DNA of 64,000 nucleotides from Puccinia triticina (GCF_026914185.1 NC_070558.1:1550001-1614000), one strand, 5' to 3'; counted from the first letter of the stretch, positions 21,339 through 32,765 are shown. Notes: generated by a model from the sequence alone, not told the origin. Program-made: numbers and translations.

Positions 21339-21545
21339 GGGTCTTGGAAAAACGACTCCCAAGTTTTGGGAAAACGACTCCCATATGTCCGCGCGACTAT
21401 TTTTCGACCAGCGCTGGACGTCGACCTAGACCCTTTTTTTGGGTACGGCTTTTTTGGGAGTCGTCGACCCAAAAAATTTATTTTTTGGGAGTTGTCGACC
21501 CAAAAAATTTATTTTTTGGGAGTCGTCCCCACCAATTTTTATGAA
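21339..21545 (+). repeat. Left TIR of the MULE
   Basis: About 205 bp, inverse of about 30635-30838 with a few substitutions and one extra internal GGGAGTTGTCGACCC unit. It contains repeated CGACTCCCA/TGGGAGTCG motifs. GACTCCC-type motifs continue to about 21690. Confidence 0.9.
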
Positions 21546-21790
21546 TATTTTTAATATTTTCTTGCCGGGGGGTTTGGGAGTCGTTCACCCAAAAGGAGTG
21601 CCCCCCGCGTTATTTTGGGAGTCGGCCGCGGGGGCCACAGAAGCCCCCAGGGAGCCGTGACGACTCCCCTTGCCGACTCCCCTTCGAGCCCCCCACCCAT
21701 CACACAAGTCAGACACCACAACCGACACACCAACCGCCCGATCACCCCCACCCGTCCACCCCAACCGCCCGATTGATCAAACGAAAAGAG

Positions 21791-22952
21791 ATGTTTAACC
21801 CTGCCGCCCCCGCCGCCGTCCAGGACCAGGAATCCCAGGCCCCTGTCGCCGCCATGGAGCACGCCGAGCCCCCAATGGCCGCCGTTGACCACGACCAGGA
21901 ATCCCAGGCCCCTGTCGCCGCCATGGAGCACGCCGAGCCCCCAATGGCCGCCGTCAACCACGCCGAGCCCCCAATGGCTGCCGTCAACCACGCCGAGCCC
22001 CCTGTTGCCGCCATCAAGTACGCGAAGGCCCCAATGCCTGGCGAGCACACCGAGCCCCCAGTGGCTGGCGAGCACAAGCACACCGAGCCCCCAGTGGCTG
22101 GCGAGCACGCCGAGGAAACCCAAGCCGCAGGGCCAGGTAAGCCCCCTCTCCCCTGCCGACTCCCTCCCATCCAAACTGGAGGCATTGAGCCCCCAACACC
22201 CTGTTCCTGCCCCTGATCCAGGTGAGAATCAAGACGCCGCCAAAGGCCTTGCGGCCCAGGACCACGCAGCCACCCTGGCCATTCTAGAGCGCCAAGGAGC
22301 CGTCCTAGCCAGCGGGGCTCAAGGTCTAGCGCCTGCCTACGCTGCCGACTCCCGTGACCCCGTCGACACCCAACGTCCCGCAGCCGCCGACTCCCAGCCT
22401 CCCGCAGCCGCCGACTCCCAAACTGCAGCCGCAGACTCCCATTCAGCCGCCGACTCCCAAACCGCAGCCGGTGCTCAAGGTCTAGCGCCCGCCTACACTG
22501 CCGACTCCCGTGACCACGTCGACACCCAACGTCCCGCAGCCGCCGACTCCCAGCCTCCCGCAGCTGCCGACTCCCAAACTGCAGCCGCCAACTCGCAAAC
22601 CGCAGCCGCCGACTCCCAGGCCATTGCCGCCGTCGAAGCCTGCATTCAGACCACTGAAGCCCTTCAAGACGTCACCCTAGGCCCCCCTCCTCCTTCAACT
22701 TACTCAAGAAATCGCCAAAAAAAAACTAGAAAATCAAATCCACAAAGAAAATGAGGAAGAAGATGAAGATTATAGCTTAGATAATCCAGAAGAGAAGAAG
22801 ACACTCGAGGAATATGTAGAGATAGCTAGAGAAGAGAAAACTATCGAAGATTGTATTGTAATGTTAGAATTAGATGAAGATAATACTACTAACAATGATC
22901 CAAACTCTGGAACTGTTCCACCCGAAAAAAACCCAGAAGAAATCGAGAAAAT
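21791..22952 (+). CDS. Ala/Pro-rich repeat protein of the MULE (first part of transposase gene?)
   Basis: Exon 1 is 21791-22136 (ATG at 21791); GT at 22137 and CAG at 22219-22221 define an 84-nt intron; exon 2 starts at 22222. Exon 1 encodes repeats of MEHAEPPMAAV and GEHTEPPVA. Exon 2 encodes ILERQGAVLASGAQGLAPAY followed by PAAADSQ/TAAADSQ repeats, with a block duplicated at about 22310-22450 and 22475-22610. Near 22680 the frame must change by one (homopolymer indel or another intron) to enter an acidic, coiled-coil-like segment (KKKLENQIHKENEEEDEDY..., 22705-22950). That segment resembles the acidic start of the transposase, so both may belong to one gene. No known domain. The coding repeats embed GACTCCC, the TIR motif. 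Confidence 0.55.
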
Positions 22953-22974
22953 GTCAGAAATCTGACTTCATCTT

Positions 22975-23225
22975 CCGCTCACATTCTCTGTCTGGCCAAG
23001 TGGCCCCTGTTTCCTGTCTGACCAAGTGGTCAAATCCTGTCCTGTCCTGTTTGACCGAGTGGTCCTCCTGTTCCTGTCCCCTGTTCCTGTCACCTGTTCC
23101 TGTCACCTGTTCTGATTTGTTTGGCCGAGTGGCCATGACTTGTCTCCTGTTCCCTGTCACCAGTTCCTGTCACCAGTTCCTGTCACCAGTTCCTGTCACC
23201 TGTCCTGTCCCCTGTTACTGTTGTT
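22975..23225. repeat. Degenerate CCTGT-type repeat (intron or spacer)
   Basis: CCTGTTCCTGTCACC and TGTNTGNCCAAGTGGTC units repeat irregularly. The stretch lies between the acidic segment and the transposase exon and ends before a probable acceptor (TTAACAG at about 23408-23414). Confidence 0.6.
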
Positions 23226-23414
23226 AGGCCCCCCTTTGGATCTTGCTGGGGGGCTCTCTAGTTGTTTGGTTAAAGTCCGCTCCTCGGACATGAAATAAAA
23301 ATCATCAAGTCTGAGCCTCAACAACCTCAACCCTGCTCCTTGGTCCTATCTGTTCACCTCAAGATAGCCCCCCCCTTTTCGTCGCCTCCACTTTTTGAGC
23401 TGAAATCTTAACAG

Positions 23415-26400
23415 AAAATACTCGAGAAAATTGCTGAAGAGAGAACTGAGAAGGAGCTCGAAGAAATGGAGCTGGAGAACAAGAATCAACCGGATGATGA
23501 AGACTCAGTAAATGAAGAAGGAGAAAGGACGATTTACGACAACATTCCTGCGCCGCCAGCTGGAAATTATGACGACGTTGAATCAGTTAAGGAGGCCATC
23601 CAAGAATTTGCTCGGGCGCATGGCTATGGGATATCGGTCAAACGCTCTGTTCCTGGAAAGAGTGTCCATTTTAAATGTGTCAGGTCTATAATTTCCCAGT
23701 TCTTTTTCATTGTTCTGTTACTTTTGACTGACATTAAATCCACATTGAAATGATACAGAGGAGGTGATCCTGCGAAAAACAAACGTAAAGGTGATACTCG
23801 TGAAAATATATCATCTCGATTGATTGGCTGTCCGTTCGCCGCGGCTGTATACAACCAGAAGAAGAAGGGCCACTGGAAATTCACAGTCTCCAACTCGACT
23901 CATAATCACTGCCCCACTGCCGCCGTTGCCCACACTGTTCACCGTAAGCTCAGCAACACTCTCTATGAAGAAATGAAAAGACTTGGCAAGGCCGGATTGC
24001 GACCGGCACAAATACTTGAATGCCTCAAGAAGCTGCACCCTGACGAGACAATCCTGGCCACAATTGATACGATTTACTCAGCACGAAAGCAGGCTGCGCA
24101 AGAGATGTTGCAAGGAATCAGTCCCATCATTCACCTGAATGAAATTCTGGCTGGAACCGATTTCACAACAATGACGAAGGTCGACGAATCTGGCGAGCTC
24201 AAGGGCCTTTTTTTCTGTCATTCCCTCTCCGTGAAGCTTCTCCATCAGTACCATTCGATCCTTTTCCTCGACTGTACGTACAAGACGAATAAGTATTGGA
24301 TGCCTCTCCTCCACATCACTGGTGTCACTGGAGCCAGCAAGTCTTTCAGTTTGGCGTTCTGCTTTCTTGCCAAAGAGACACAAGATTATTACGACTGGGC
24401 GCTCGAATCCCTCCTGACAGTTTTCACCTTGAACAAGATTCCCCTTCCTGCTGTTGTTCTGACCGACCGAGAAGAAGCTCTCATCTCCTCTCTCCAGTCC
24501 AATTTTCTGGATTTGACTCACATGCTTTGCACTTGGCACATACAGAAGAACTTGGTCTCCAATGGCGCAAAACACATCAAGAACAAGGCGAAGGAGTTCA
24601 AAATGCTTCAACACTGGAGCAACTTAATCAAGATGACTAGTCCAGGCGATTTCCGTTCAAGCTTCAGTCATTTTTGCGCGAAATACGGCGAAGGTTTTGG
24701 AGATTACATGATTGAGACATGGCTTCCGGTGTGTGAAAAGTATGCTAACGCTTGGACAAAGGATATACCTCATTTTGACCATCGGACGACGTCTCAAATT
24801 GAATCATTGCATGCTTTCATCAAATCTTATCTCCTGGGCCCCAACAATTCTTTTGCCGCCGTCATCAAGTTAATCACGAATGCGCTTGAAGCTCAATCCC
24901 ACGAAATCTCCGCGGCGCATCACAAGGAGAAGATTAGAAGCCTTCGATCAATAGGGAAGATTTTCTTGCTCTGTCACGGCCGGATCACCCACTTTGCTCT
25001 CCAGAAGGCGCAGGATAATCTGAGAGCAAGTGTTGACCTGGAGAATTGGCACAGGTGCAACGGGTGTTACAAAAACCGGATGGGAATTCCTTGTAAGCAT
25101 ACACTCCGGCAGCGCGCAATGGATGGCGAGAAGATACTTCCCGAGGATTTTCATGTCCAGTGGCACATGAAGGTAAGATCTGGGTCTTTTTTTATCTTTC
25201 TTTCATGTGGGGGGGCCTTGGATGGCCGGTTTTTGTGGACGACTCCCATTTTTCCTATGACGACTCCCGTTTCTCGCACTGCCAGCATAATTGGCTGGGC
25301 TGAGGTTATCCCAGTTAGACTGGGATGCACTTAACCAATTTAACCTTGGGTGATCTCAACTGATGAAATATAAATCCAAGGTACCCCCCTTGCGTTTATA
25401 TTTGATTGGTTGAGATCAACCAAGTTTAAATTGGTTGAGTGCTTCCCAGTTAAACTGGGATGACTTCAGCCCAGCCAAATATGCTGGCAGTGTCGGCGGA
25501 CGACTCCCATTTCTCGGCGGACGACTCCCATTTTTCTCCAACGACTCCCTTTTACCCCCGCGCGCACCTGGGACAGGAACGACTCCCATTTTCTGTCCGT
25601 GCGGCATGCGAATTGGAATAACGACTCCCAAATCGCCATGCTGCGGAACCTCGATTGGAAGAACGACTCCCGCCGACTCCCATTCGTCTGCCCATTGCCA
25701 CCGCCCCTCTGCCACACCTCCCTTCCATTTTTATCCTCCACTGCGCCATTCCCTTACTAACTAGAGTCTTTGCATTCCCCCCAGGATCTTCATGCTCTTC
25801 ACACCAACGCTGATCTCACCCAAATTGAGCAAGTCAACCGGATCCGCGAAAGGCTTCTGCAGATGAATCCCGCGCAGATGGCGGCCCAGTTACAAGCTAT
25901 CAACAGCTTATTGGAAGGCTCTGGAACCGTCGTGACAATCCAGGAACCAACGCAAGCTCAGGCCACCCGTGGACGTCCAAAAGGCGCGCCAAACAAACCA
26001 AAAACTACAAAAAGGGACCCCTCCGCCTTCAAACACGTTGAAAATAAAAGGAAGAATGAAGAAGGAGTGATGATGAAGTCCAAGAAACAGAAGCTAGCAG
26101 AAACCAGAAAAGCGGAGAAGGAAGAAATGAAACAAATGAAGAAAGAAGAGAAGGAGCAACAAAAAAGGAAGAAAGAAGAGGATAAGAAGAAGAAGCAAGA
26201 AGAGAAGAAGAACGAACCAGCGCCCAAGAAGAGGAAACTCCCGGCCCAAAATTCAAAGACCGCCAAGAAAGTCGCTCAGTCTCCTTCTCCAACTCCTTCT
26301 CCGTCGCCGTCTCCATCACCACCACCCTCCTCACCTGCGCTTCCTCCTCCTCCGCCGCCAAAAGCCCAAGTCCCAACAAAGCGCTTCAAACCGGTCCGCG

Positions 26401-27133
26401 TCGCACCTAAGAAGCCAGCTTCCCCTTCCCCTCCTGTGAACTCCGCCTCGTCTGCCGCCGCCCCTCCGCAGCAACGTACGTTGATGATCTGAACAGATCT
26501 GAAGGCAGCAGGCACGACGCCGAGGAGTGTTGATGATGGTGGAAGGATAATAGATTGCATCTGTCAGAGAAGGAAAAACAAGTAGAGAAAGAAAGAAAGA
26601 AGAGAGAGACCAAAGGAAAAGAGAACATACCTGGAGGCAGCAGGCACAACGCCGAGGAGTGTTGATGATGGTAGAAGGATGAGGAAAAGGGAAACCTTCC
26701 ACGTCTGCTGCCTCCAGTGTACTACAAGAGCCTGTGAAACTGAAGTGAAATGTGAGAAAAGAAATGACATGTATGTAGCACACAAACGGAGAGATAGAAA
26801 TGAAACAGTGACAGCTCTCCAACTCAACATACGTCCCGCGCCGCTGGGAAGATGCGAGCTCTGCCTTCCCCTTCCCCTCCTTTGCAATCAACCTCGTCTG
26901 CCCCCGCGCCTCCGCCGCAACGTCCAACCCGCGCCACCGCTAAGAAGCCAGCTCCACCTTCCGCTCCTGCTCAATCAACCTCGTCTGCCCCCGCCCCTCC
27001 GCCAAAATCTAGCCGGGTACCTCCGCCGCGAGCCGCGCGAGCCACGCGAGTCCCTCCACCGCCAACAGCTCCAGTCCCTCCACCACCAACAGCACCAGTC
27101 CCCCAACCCCCATCCGAAGAACCAGTTGACTGA
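23415..27133 (+). CDS. MULE transposase (FAR1-type zinc domain, MULE DDE core, SWIM finger), multi-exon
   Basis: Exons by eye: 23415-23683 (first ATG 23466), 23759-25172, 25785-26475 and about 26850-27133. The first junction restores FKC-V-RGG exactly. Order: FAR1/WRKY-GCM1 zinc domain (FKC, IGCPF, THNHC, residues about 35-120 from the ATG); MULE catalytic core with D in LFLDCTYKTN (about 243), D in VLTDREEA (about 306) and E in QIESLHAF (about 419); SWIM finger CNGCY..MGIPCKHTLR (about 505-525). The third exon encodes a helical stretch and a Lys/Glu-rich region; the fourth adds Pro-rich repeats partly duplicating the end of the third. The enzyme would excise and insert the element. Frame ends at a TGA (27131-27133). 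Confidence 0.85.
25277..25492. mobile_element. Foldback MITE inserted in a transposase intron
   Basis: 216 bp of the same family as 1462-1676 (CACTGCCAGCATAA...TATGCTGGCAGTG), with the target duplication TCG on both sides (25274-25276 and 25493-25495). It lies in the 612-nt intron 25173-25784, whose other contents are several GACGACTCCCATTT units at 25237-25680. Confidence 0.9.
26500..26690. repeat. 50-bp duplication within a transposase intron
   Basis: GGCAGCAGGCACRACGCCGA plus the following 30 bp occurs at about 26502-26551 and 26635-26684. The flanking exon ends (SPSPPxxSxSSAxAPPPQ) are also duplicated, so the intron seems to split an exon-intron tandem duplication. Confidence 0.6.
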
Positions 27134-27736
27134 CCGAATTGGCTCAATCAACTCCCAGTCATCATCAGATCCTCGGTCAAGCAGATACTTGATGTCGAGT
27201 CAGATGGCCATTGTGGATTCCGCGCGGTGGCATGGTGCTTGGGGAATGGTCAGGGCGCTTGGAGTGCAGTCCGAGAAGCTCTAGCCGACGAAATCAGCAA
27301 ACGAGGCGAGTGGTACGTGAAGTTGGGACATTTTCACAACATCAAGTCGACTCTGGCCAGAATAAACTTTTCCGGTACCAAAGGTTGCGGTATGGCTCGT
27401 TGGATGGCAATGCCCTCCTCCGGCGAAGCACTGGCCAACACTTTCCAACGGCCAGTTTTTTATTTCACTGAAGAGTGGTCTCAAACTTTCCTTCCCTCCT
27501 TCTGCCCTCCTAACCAAAACCCCCCGATCTTCTTGGCTTTCATCCGGCGACTCGATCACTTTGTGGCTCTAGAACTATCCTCCCCTGACGTCTTCCCTGC
27601 CCCTTCCCTACAAAAGAGCTGGAAGCTAAATGCCAACCCAGAGGCACGAGGTTGGGAGGCAAGATACTCTGATTGTTTTGCTCAAACAGGTGGAAGAAAG
27701 CTCCTCTTTCCTGATAAGAGTGGTAAATTTTACTAG
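27134..27736 (+). CDS. OTU-type cysteine protease domain of the MULE
   Basis: Same frame as the Pro-rich exon, separated from it by a single TGA at 27131-27133. It carries the OTU signature ESDGHCGFRAVAWCLG (Asp and Cys of the active site, about 27196-27243) and, 100 residues on, RLDHFVALEL with the likely catalytic His; it ends KSGKFY at TAG 27734-27736. OTU peptidases cleave ubiquitin linkages, so the product could deubiquitinate the transposase or host factors. The TGA could be a C-to-T change of a CGA codon, a G-to-A change of TGG, or mark a separately started ORF. AATAAA occurs at 27786 and 27828. Confidence 0.8.
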   Translation, partial: PNWLNQLPVIIRSSVKQILDVESDGHCGFRAVAWCLGNGQGAWSAVREALADEISKRGEWYVKLGHFHNIKSTLARINFSGTKGCGMARWMAMPSSGEALANTFQRPVFYFTEEWSQTFLPSFCPPNQNPPIFLAFIRRLDHFVALELSSPDVFPAPSLQKSWKLNANPEARGWEARYSDCFAQTGGRKLLFPDKSGKFY

Positions 27737-28330
27737 TATTTCCATTTGTAGTTTTCATGTATTGGTGGTTGTTCTAGTCTTTTTTGAATAAATATTGTGA
27801 ATATTATTCCTCTCTAGTATTTTTTGAATAAACACTTTTTATATTTTCTTGTCCTCATTATTTCTGGCAGCTCTGAGAGTTTGTGTCATCAAAGATGAGG
27901 TACAAATTGTGCGCTGGTAGGGAGCATGTCTATTGTGGAGCTGCACCCCTCATATCTCATGTTCTGATGGCACACTAATGCCACAAACCTTATAGCGCAG
28001 AGGAGTTACAGTCTTGAAATATCCCTGAAAATTTTAGACTGTTTGGGTGTGTAACACAAAAGTTACACAGTTAGCAGTCATTTCCTACTGAGCATTTGGC
28101 ACGCCCCTTATGTGTCATGTTCTGATGGAACAATAATGCCAGAAATTTTATATCACAGATTTTATGCAGTCTTAAGATATCCCTGAAATTTGTGGACATT
28201 TTGGGTGTGTAATGCAAAAGTTACACAGTCAGGAGTTATTTTCCTACTAATTTTGGCGCACATCCCTTATATCTCATTTTCTGATGGGACAATACTGCTA
28301 AAACTTTCAGTATTGTCTTTTTATGTATGT
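27737..28330. repeat. Diverged about-155-bp tandem repeat downstream of the OTU ORF
   Basis: Three units carry CCCTTATATCTCAT, TTCTGATGGNACAATA, AGATATCCCTGAAA and GGGTGTGTAAYRCAAAAGTT in the same order (about 27945, 28105 and 28258). A related phrase (CACCCCTTATATGACAAGTT) occurs in the foldback element at about 52349. Confidence 0.7.
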
Positions 28331-28599
28331 TTCTCCGTGCTCTCAAATTTTTATGGCTCTAGTATGTGGAACAAAAAAGTTATACATCCAAGTTTATTAA
28401 AATCACAGAAACCTGGACCTCAAGATCTAAGTTTTTGCCTATGCTTATCTGCAAATTTGCAAAGTTGCCCTCAAAATGTGAATATAATCCCCAAATACCA
28501 CGGAGGGCACCTCAGATTGACCCTCCAGCTTGTGCCACAGCAACAAGCAAAAGTGGGCCGGTCAAATTTAATCTCAAGGGGGGCCTAATCAAATGATTA

Positions 28600-30600
28600 G
28601 CGCGCTCCAGGGAGGGGGTAGGACAAAACCGGATCCCCTGCCCTCAACATTATCCACCGTCCGTCTCTTAAATAAACGTTCTCACCATCAAATTGGCTCA
28701 CCGACAACTTGCGCCTCCTGCACCCCTGCTCACCAAACCACACCCCATCGCCAGTATTTTGACCGCCGCCGCCTTCGACCCGTTTATCATGGAACGTCAG
28801 GCGTATCACCAGACCCTGGTATCTCTTTCCCCCTGCGCACAACCACTGTTCAGCAACCCCCAATCCGGTCACACACTTTGTTGACATAACGACGTCCCTC
28901 ATCAGTTCCGCCCGCAAGGCTTCCTGCTCTAGCTCGCCCAACAAATCTGCCCCATCCCCAAGGCACCCGCAGACCGCAAACCAATCCCTTTTTCGTACAT
29001 GTAAGTTCCCAAACCCTTCGTCCAAGCCCTCCACCCGCTTGGACCCGCATTCCCTGAAACTCATGGCGGGTTTCCACATTCTTCCTTTCCACCGGCTCGC
29101 GTACACAACCACTGTCGCGCAAAGCCCAACCCAAACGCCTCTATTGTTGAGATAACCACGACTCGCTGTCAGTGCTCTCGAGACTGGAACCTCCCTGGTT
29201 TATCCTCCAAGCAGCCTCACCCCCAAGGCACCGCGGCATGTACAACCATTCACTCAATCAACGGTCAACTATTCTGACCCCCCGGCTGTAAACTGGCAGC
29301 ACTCACTTGGCCCAATCGACAGCTCCCCATAACCCGATCTTGACACAACTTTAGCTCCGATATGAAGAATGTTTTATGTTTTGAGGAAGCGCGCGAGGAC
29401 GCGGAGATGTCCCAGTGGGCGACTTGGGGTTTATCTCAGCTTGCGCCGATCATGAATGAATGCATATTTTTCAGTTGTAAGTAGCTTAGATCATGCCGTT
29501 CTGCTTTGAGAGGGTTTAGTTTAGCTTGCGTCTTGATGAATAGGATATGCGAGCGAAAAAGACGAACGGCTTGGGGATGACCTTTGTGCGCAGTTGATTG
29601 ATTATTGAGCATGCTGGATTCCCGCTTAAAAGGCGACGAACTCGTGGGACATCGCGACTACCTCGCGGGGAAGGGAGGCGGGAAGTTTTCGGCAGCGGAT
29701 GTGGTGATCTGGCCGTGAGTAGTGTTTCGTGTTTAGGTTGCCGCAAGATACTTATGCTGACGGGTGGAGTTCAGCTGGGTTAATGTTGCTAATCTCTGTG
29801 GCCTCGGCGATACACCACTCTCGCGATTCCCTTGTCTGGTTCGGTGGTGGGTGCGCATCAAGGGGCGAGCTGGTGTGGTTGCGGGGTGTTTGAGTAAATA
29901 TGAGGTTTAGGTCAAGTGTTTGGTTGTTGATTCGCTTCGGGGTAATGGGCATTCCGGGGAGATTGAAGGTTGGTTGTGCGCGTCTATCGGCCTTCCCTGT
30001 GTGACGGCGACGCCCGCCCAGCCATGGCAGCATCATGCGGGCCTTGGCCGCGGAAAAAGATGCGAGACTGCGTGGCTGGTGTGAATGTCTGAGGTTTTGG
30101 GTTGTGGCGGCTTGCGGCCAACCTTTTAAAGTTTCTAGGCAGCGTCCGGGGCGCCTCCCCGGTCGGGGAGGGGGGGGGGGGTTTGGATGGTTTGATGGAA
30201 TGGGTTGGAGGGAGGGGTGGCTGGAGCTTCAAGTTGGGTTGGTTATAGCATAGCATGGTGCGGGTGAGCGCAAGATGGTGAAGTTGGGGGGGTGCGTGTC
30301 ATTCACACGGTCTGGAGTTGGGTAAAGGGTGTAGGCAGGCCTCTACATGTCTGAAGGTGGGTCTGCAGCGTAGGAGGCGCGACACGGGGCAGATTGCCAG
30401 GAGGGGACCTGGGGTTCCCTCATGTAATGATCTGTATGAAGAGGGAAAAACAGCTGAAGGGGAACCCTGCTGATGAGGCAGACAAAGGGAAAGAGAGAAT
30501 ATGAATTGTGATGGCCATTGAGTGAGGGCCTGAATAGAGCGTACGTGAGAGGCATGGAACATGGGGGGGGAGAATAGGGGGGGGGGGGGGGGGAATGCCT
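28600..30600. other. GC-rich segment inside the MULE, content not recognised
   Basis: About 2 kb between the transposase gene and the right TIR, markedly more GC-rich than its flanks. ORFs of 60-170 codons occur on both strands (for example 28597-29112 and 29752-30256 on minus) but none resembles a known protein, and no consistent exon chain was found. It may be host DNA captured between the MULE ends, or regulatory sequence. G-tracts occur at about 30165-30180 and 30577-30593. Confidence 0.4.
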
Positions 30601-30634
30601 GTGAACTTGAGTTGCAGCGGCGAAGCCGCTTTGG

Positions 30635-30838
30635 TCTCTAGTATTAAAAATAATAAAAAATAATACGAAAAATTAGTGGGGACGACTCCCAAAAAATAAT
30701 TTTTTTGGGTCGACGACTCCCAAAAAAGCCGTACCCAAAAAAATGGTCTAGGTCAATGTCCAGCGCTGGTCGAAAAATGGTCGCGCGGACGTATGGGAGT
30801 CGTTTTCCCAAAACTTGGGAGTCGTTTTTCCAAGACCC
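30635..30838 (-). repeat. Right TIR of the MULE
   Basis: Inverse partner of 21339-21545; ends CCAAGACCC at 30838, followed by TTCTTATA. A GGCGAAGCCGCTTTGG palindrome just outside it (30615) resembles GGCTTCGCCGCTG at 5340. Confidence 0.9.
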
Positions 30839-30846
30839 TTCTTATA

Positions 30847-32180
30847 ATATGCACAACTGAATTTCCTATTTGCAACAAAATGCAACACTTGAGTGGCTAT
30901 GGTGTGTAGGATCTGCAGACATCTGCGGGTTTGCGCACCCAGGATCCACCGGGCATGATGGTTGTGCATCCTTAGTTTACATTTATTCATGTTTTTTTTT
31001 TTTAAAAAAAACAACATTAGTACAGTGCAAACGGTTTGGCTTGAGGGGATGAGACCAGTGCCAAATGACAGCTGAGGTCAATAAGTATCTTTTGGCCCTG
31101 GGGCAGGTCCACAGTACCTGAGGGGGAGGCTGGCTGAGGCTTAATATTTTCCCTCCAGCCATTTGTGATTTCTTTCCCAGCCAAAATTTTGACATCACGC
31201 GCAAGTCCGCCACAGCAAGCCTCACACCAGGGGGGACTTGTGTTAAGTTAGGGTGCAGCCGAGCTGAGAACATCAGAAACAAAATAAAAGTTGGAATGGG
31301 AGAGAGAAATTGGCACGGTGACTGCCTCATGAATAAATTCTTGCGGAACCATACATGCACAATCAGCCATACTCACCCCAACGGATGAGCAATGCTGATT
31401 CTCTATGACAGCTAGTTCTCCAAAGGCAGCAGGGAGTCCTCCTGAGTCCTCCCATCTCAGAGAGACTGAATGTCTCAGAGAGTTCTGATACCAACATGCG
31501 GGGACTGTATTGCAAAGCTAGCTCAGGAGAGAATATAAGTCTTTTGGTTGTCTCTGTATTTACACCATCTGATCAGGAGGAAAGGAAACCTTTTGGCTCA
31601 CCTAGCTCAGGAGAGAATATGTGTCAGTTGGTTCTCCGTTGACCTAGGGAAGGCGGCAATCAGGGCTATATTGGTCTGACCTTGACCAACAGCCATTCAT
31701 CTCGGTTATAATGAATGTACAACTCTCGGCGATCAGATGAGATTCATCCCAGTGGCGAGGTTGTGCAATCCCGGTCAATCAGATTACACAACCATACCAG
31801 TGGGAGAACCATACCGGCAGCGGTGTACGTTTGAGGTACATTTTCTGATAACGCGTATATGCTCTCAGACCACTCAGGCTAGCTAGCTTTCTGCTTTACA
31901 CAAGGGGACAGCAAGTGGCATGCGGAATGAGACAAGGGAGCATCCATTTGATGGGGAATATACTTTTGCTGCAGATTGGCAACCTGCGGATGGCGAGTTG
32001 TCCTTGGGCCAGTTGGGCCCTTTAGGGATCCGGAGGACGACTGCACAAGTCGGCCCTCGGACGGACCCAAAATCGGTGGCGTCTCAGGGGCAGCGTTGGC
32101 TGCGCTGGAAGAGAGGCGGCCCAGGGACATCAGAACACACTCTGAGGTGTCCACAGAGCCGGCGCGTCCTGGAGCTGCAC

Positions 32181-32213
<33 letters not shown>

Positions 32214-32407
32214 GCCCCGGCGGTGTACAGTACTTATCGGCTTTCTGGTTGAGAAGTGGAAGTTGTCGTTGGTTGAATTTTATACCTACTCGCATCTGTT
32301 AAAACATATTCTCTGTTCAACTGTGGCGTTGAAAAGCCGTATTTCCCCTAACAAATCTGAGGAGGGGCTGAGGGTCATGCGGCCGATTTGTATTTGGATT
32401 GTCTAGG
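30847..32407. other. Intergenic DNA; no gene seen
   Basis: No convincing ORF or RNA gene. It contains two AGCTCAGGAGAGAATAT repeats (about 31521 and 31604) and a 30-A run at 32182-32211, possibly a retroposed 3' end. Confidence 0.5.
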
Positions 32408-32765
32408 TTATTTGTAGCTAAAAGGGAGGAGCATAGGGTCTTCGGAGCTTTTTCTAGCGCGTTTTTCGTCCTCGTCGGCCTGCTCTTGATGTTGTAGATT
32501 TTGCCGATTATTCGAGAATTTAAAGGGAGACCACGAGTGAGGCTTGAGTTTGATAGGTTTTGACAGCGGAGGAAATGGATTTGGGGAAGAGGAGGGCGGA
32601 ACGGATGGAGCGGGCGATGATTCTGGAGGGGAAGACGACGAGAGAGGAAGGGCGGGACCGTTTGCGAGAGAGGGTGGAAAGGTCGTCCAGGACGAGACTG
32701 GTGCCAAGCGGCGGAGCCGGGCTACTCCTGCGCAGAGTCGACGGCGTCTGCGGGACCGACATCAC
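32408..32765 (-). CDS. Hypothetical Ser/Pro-rich protein fragment
   Basis: Two overlapping minus frames look partly protein-like: 32520-32765 (STLRRSSPAPPLGTSLVLDD, then SRKRSRPSS) and 32408-32707, ending KPIKLKPHSWSPFKF...PMLLPFSYK. A splice or frameshift could join them, but no clean junction was found. The family is not recognised. The divergent position 0.9 kb upstream of the kinase gene would suit a small host gene. Confidence 0.25.

Larger units (their letters stand above)
21339..30838 (+). mobile_element. Complete 9.5-kb Mutator-like element (MULE) with OTU domain
   Basis: The ends are about 200-bp terminal inverted repeats starting GGGTCTTGGAAAAACGACTC and flanked by the perfect 8-bp direct repeat TTCTTATA (21331-21338 and 30839-30846). 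Inside are an Ala/Pro-rich repeat ORF, a multi-exon FAR1-MULE-SWIM transposase continuing towards an OTU peptidase domain, and about 2.9 kb of other DNA. Long TIRs, an 8-9-bp target duplication and the MULE domain define the Mutator superfamily. The element carries many GACTCCC motifs in its TIRs, in an intron and in coding repeats. A MITE has inserted in its third intron. The coding capacity is nearly complete; one in-frame TGA precedes the OTU part. Confidence 0.93.

Noticed and set aside
26407..26927. Minus-strand ORFs with Ser/Phe/Leu-rich products opposite the transposase
   Set aside because: They are the complement of Lys/Glu- and Pro-rich coding DNA; composition alone keeps them open.
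31879..32302. ORFs with poly-Phe or poly-Lys across the A30 run
   Set aside because: Homopolymer translation; no domain on either side.
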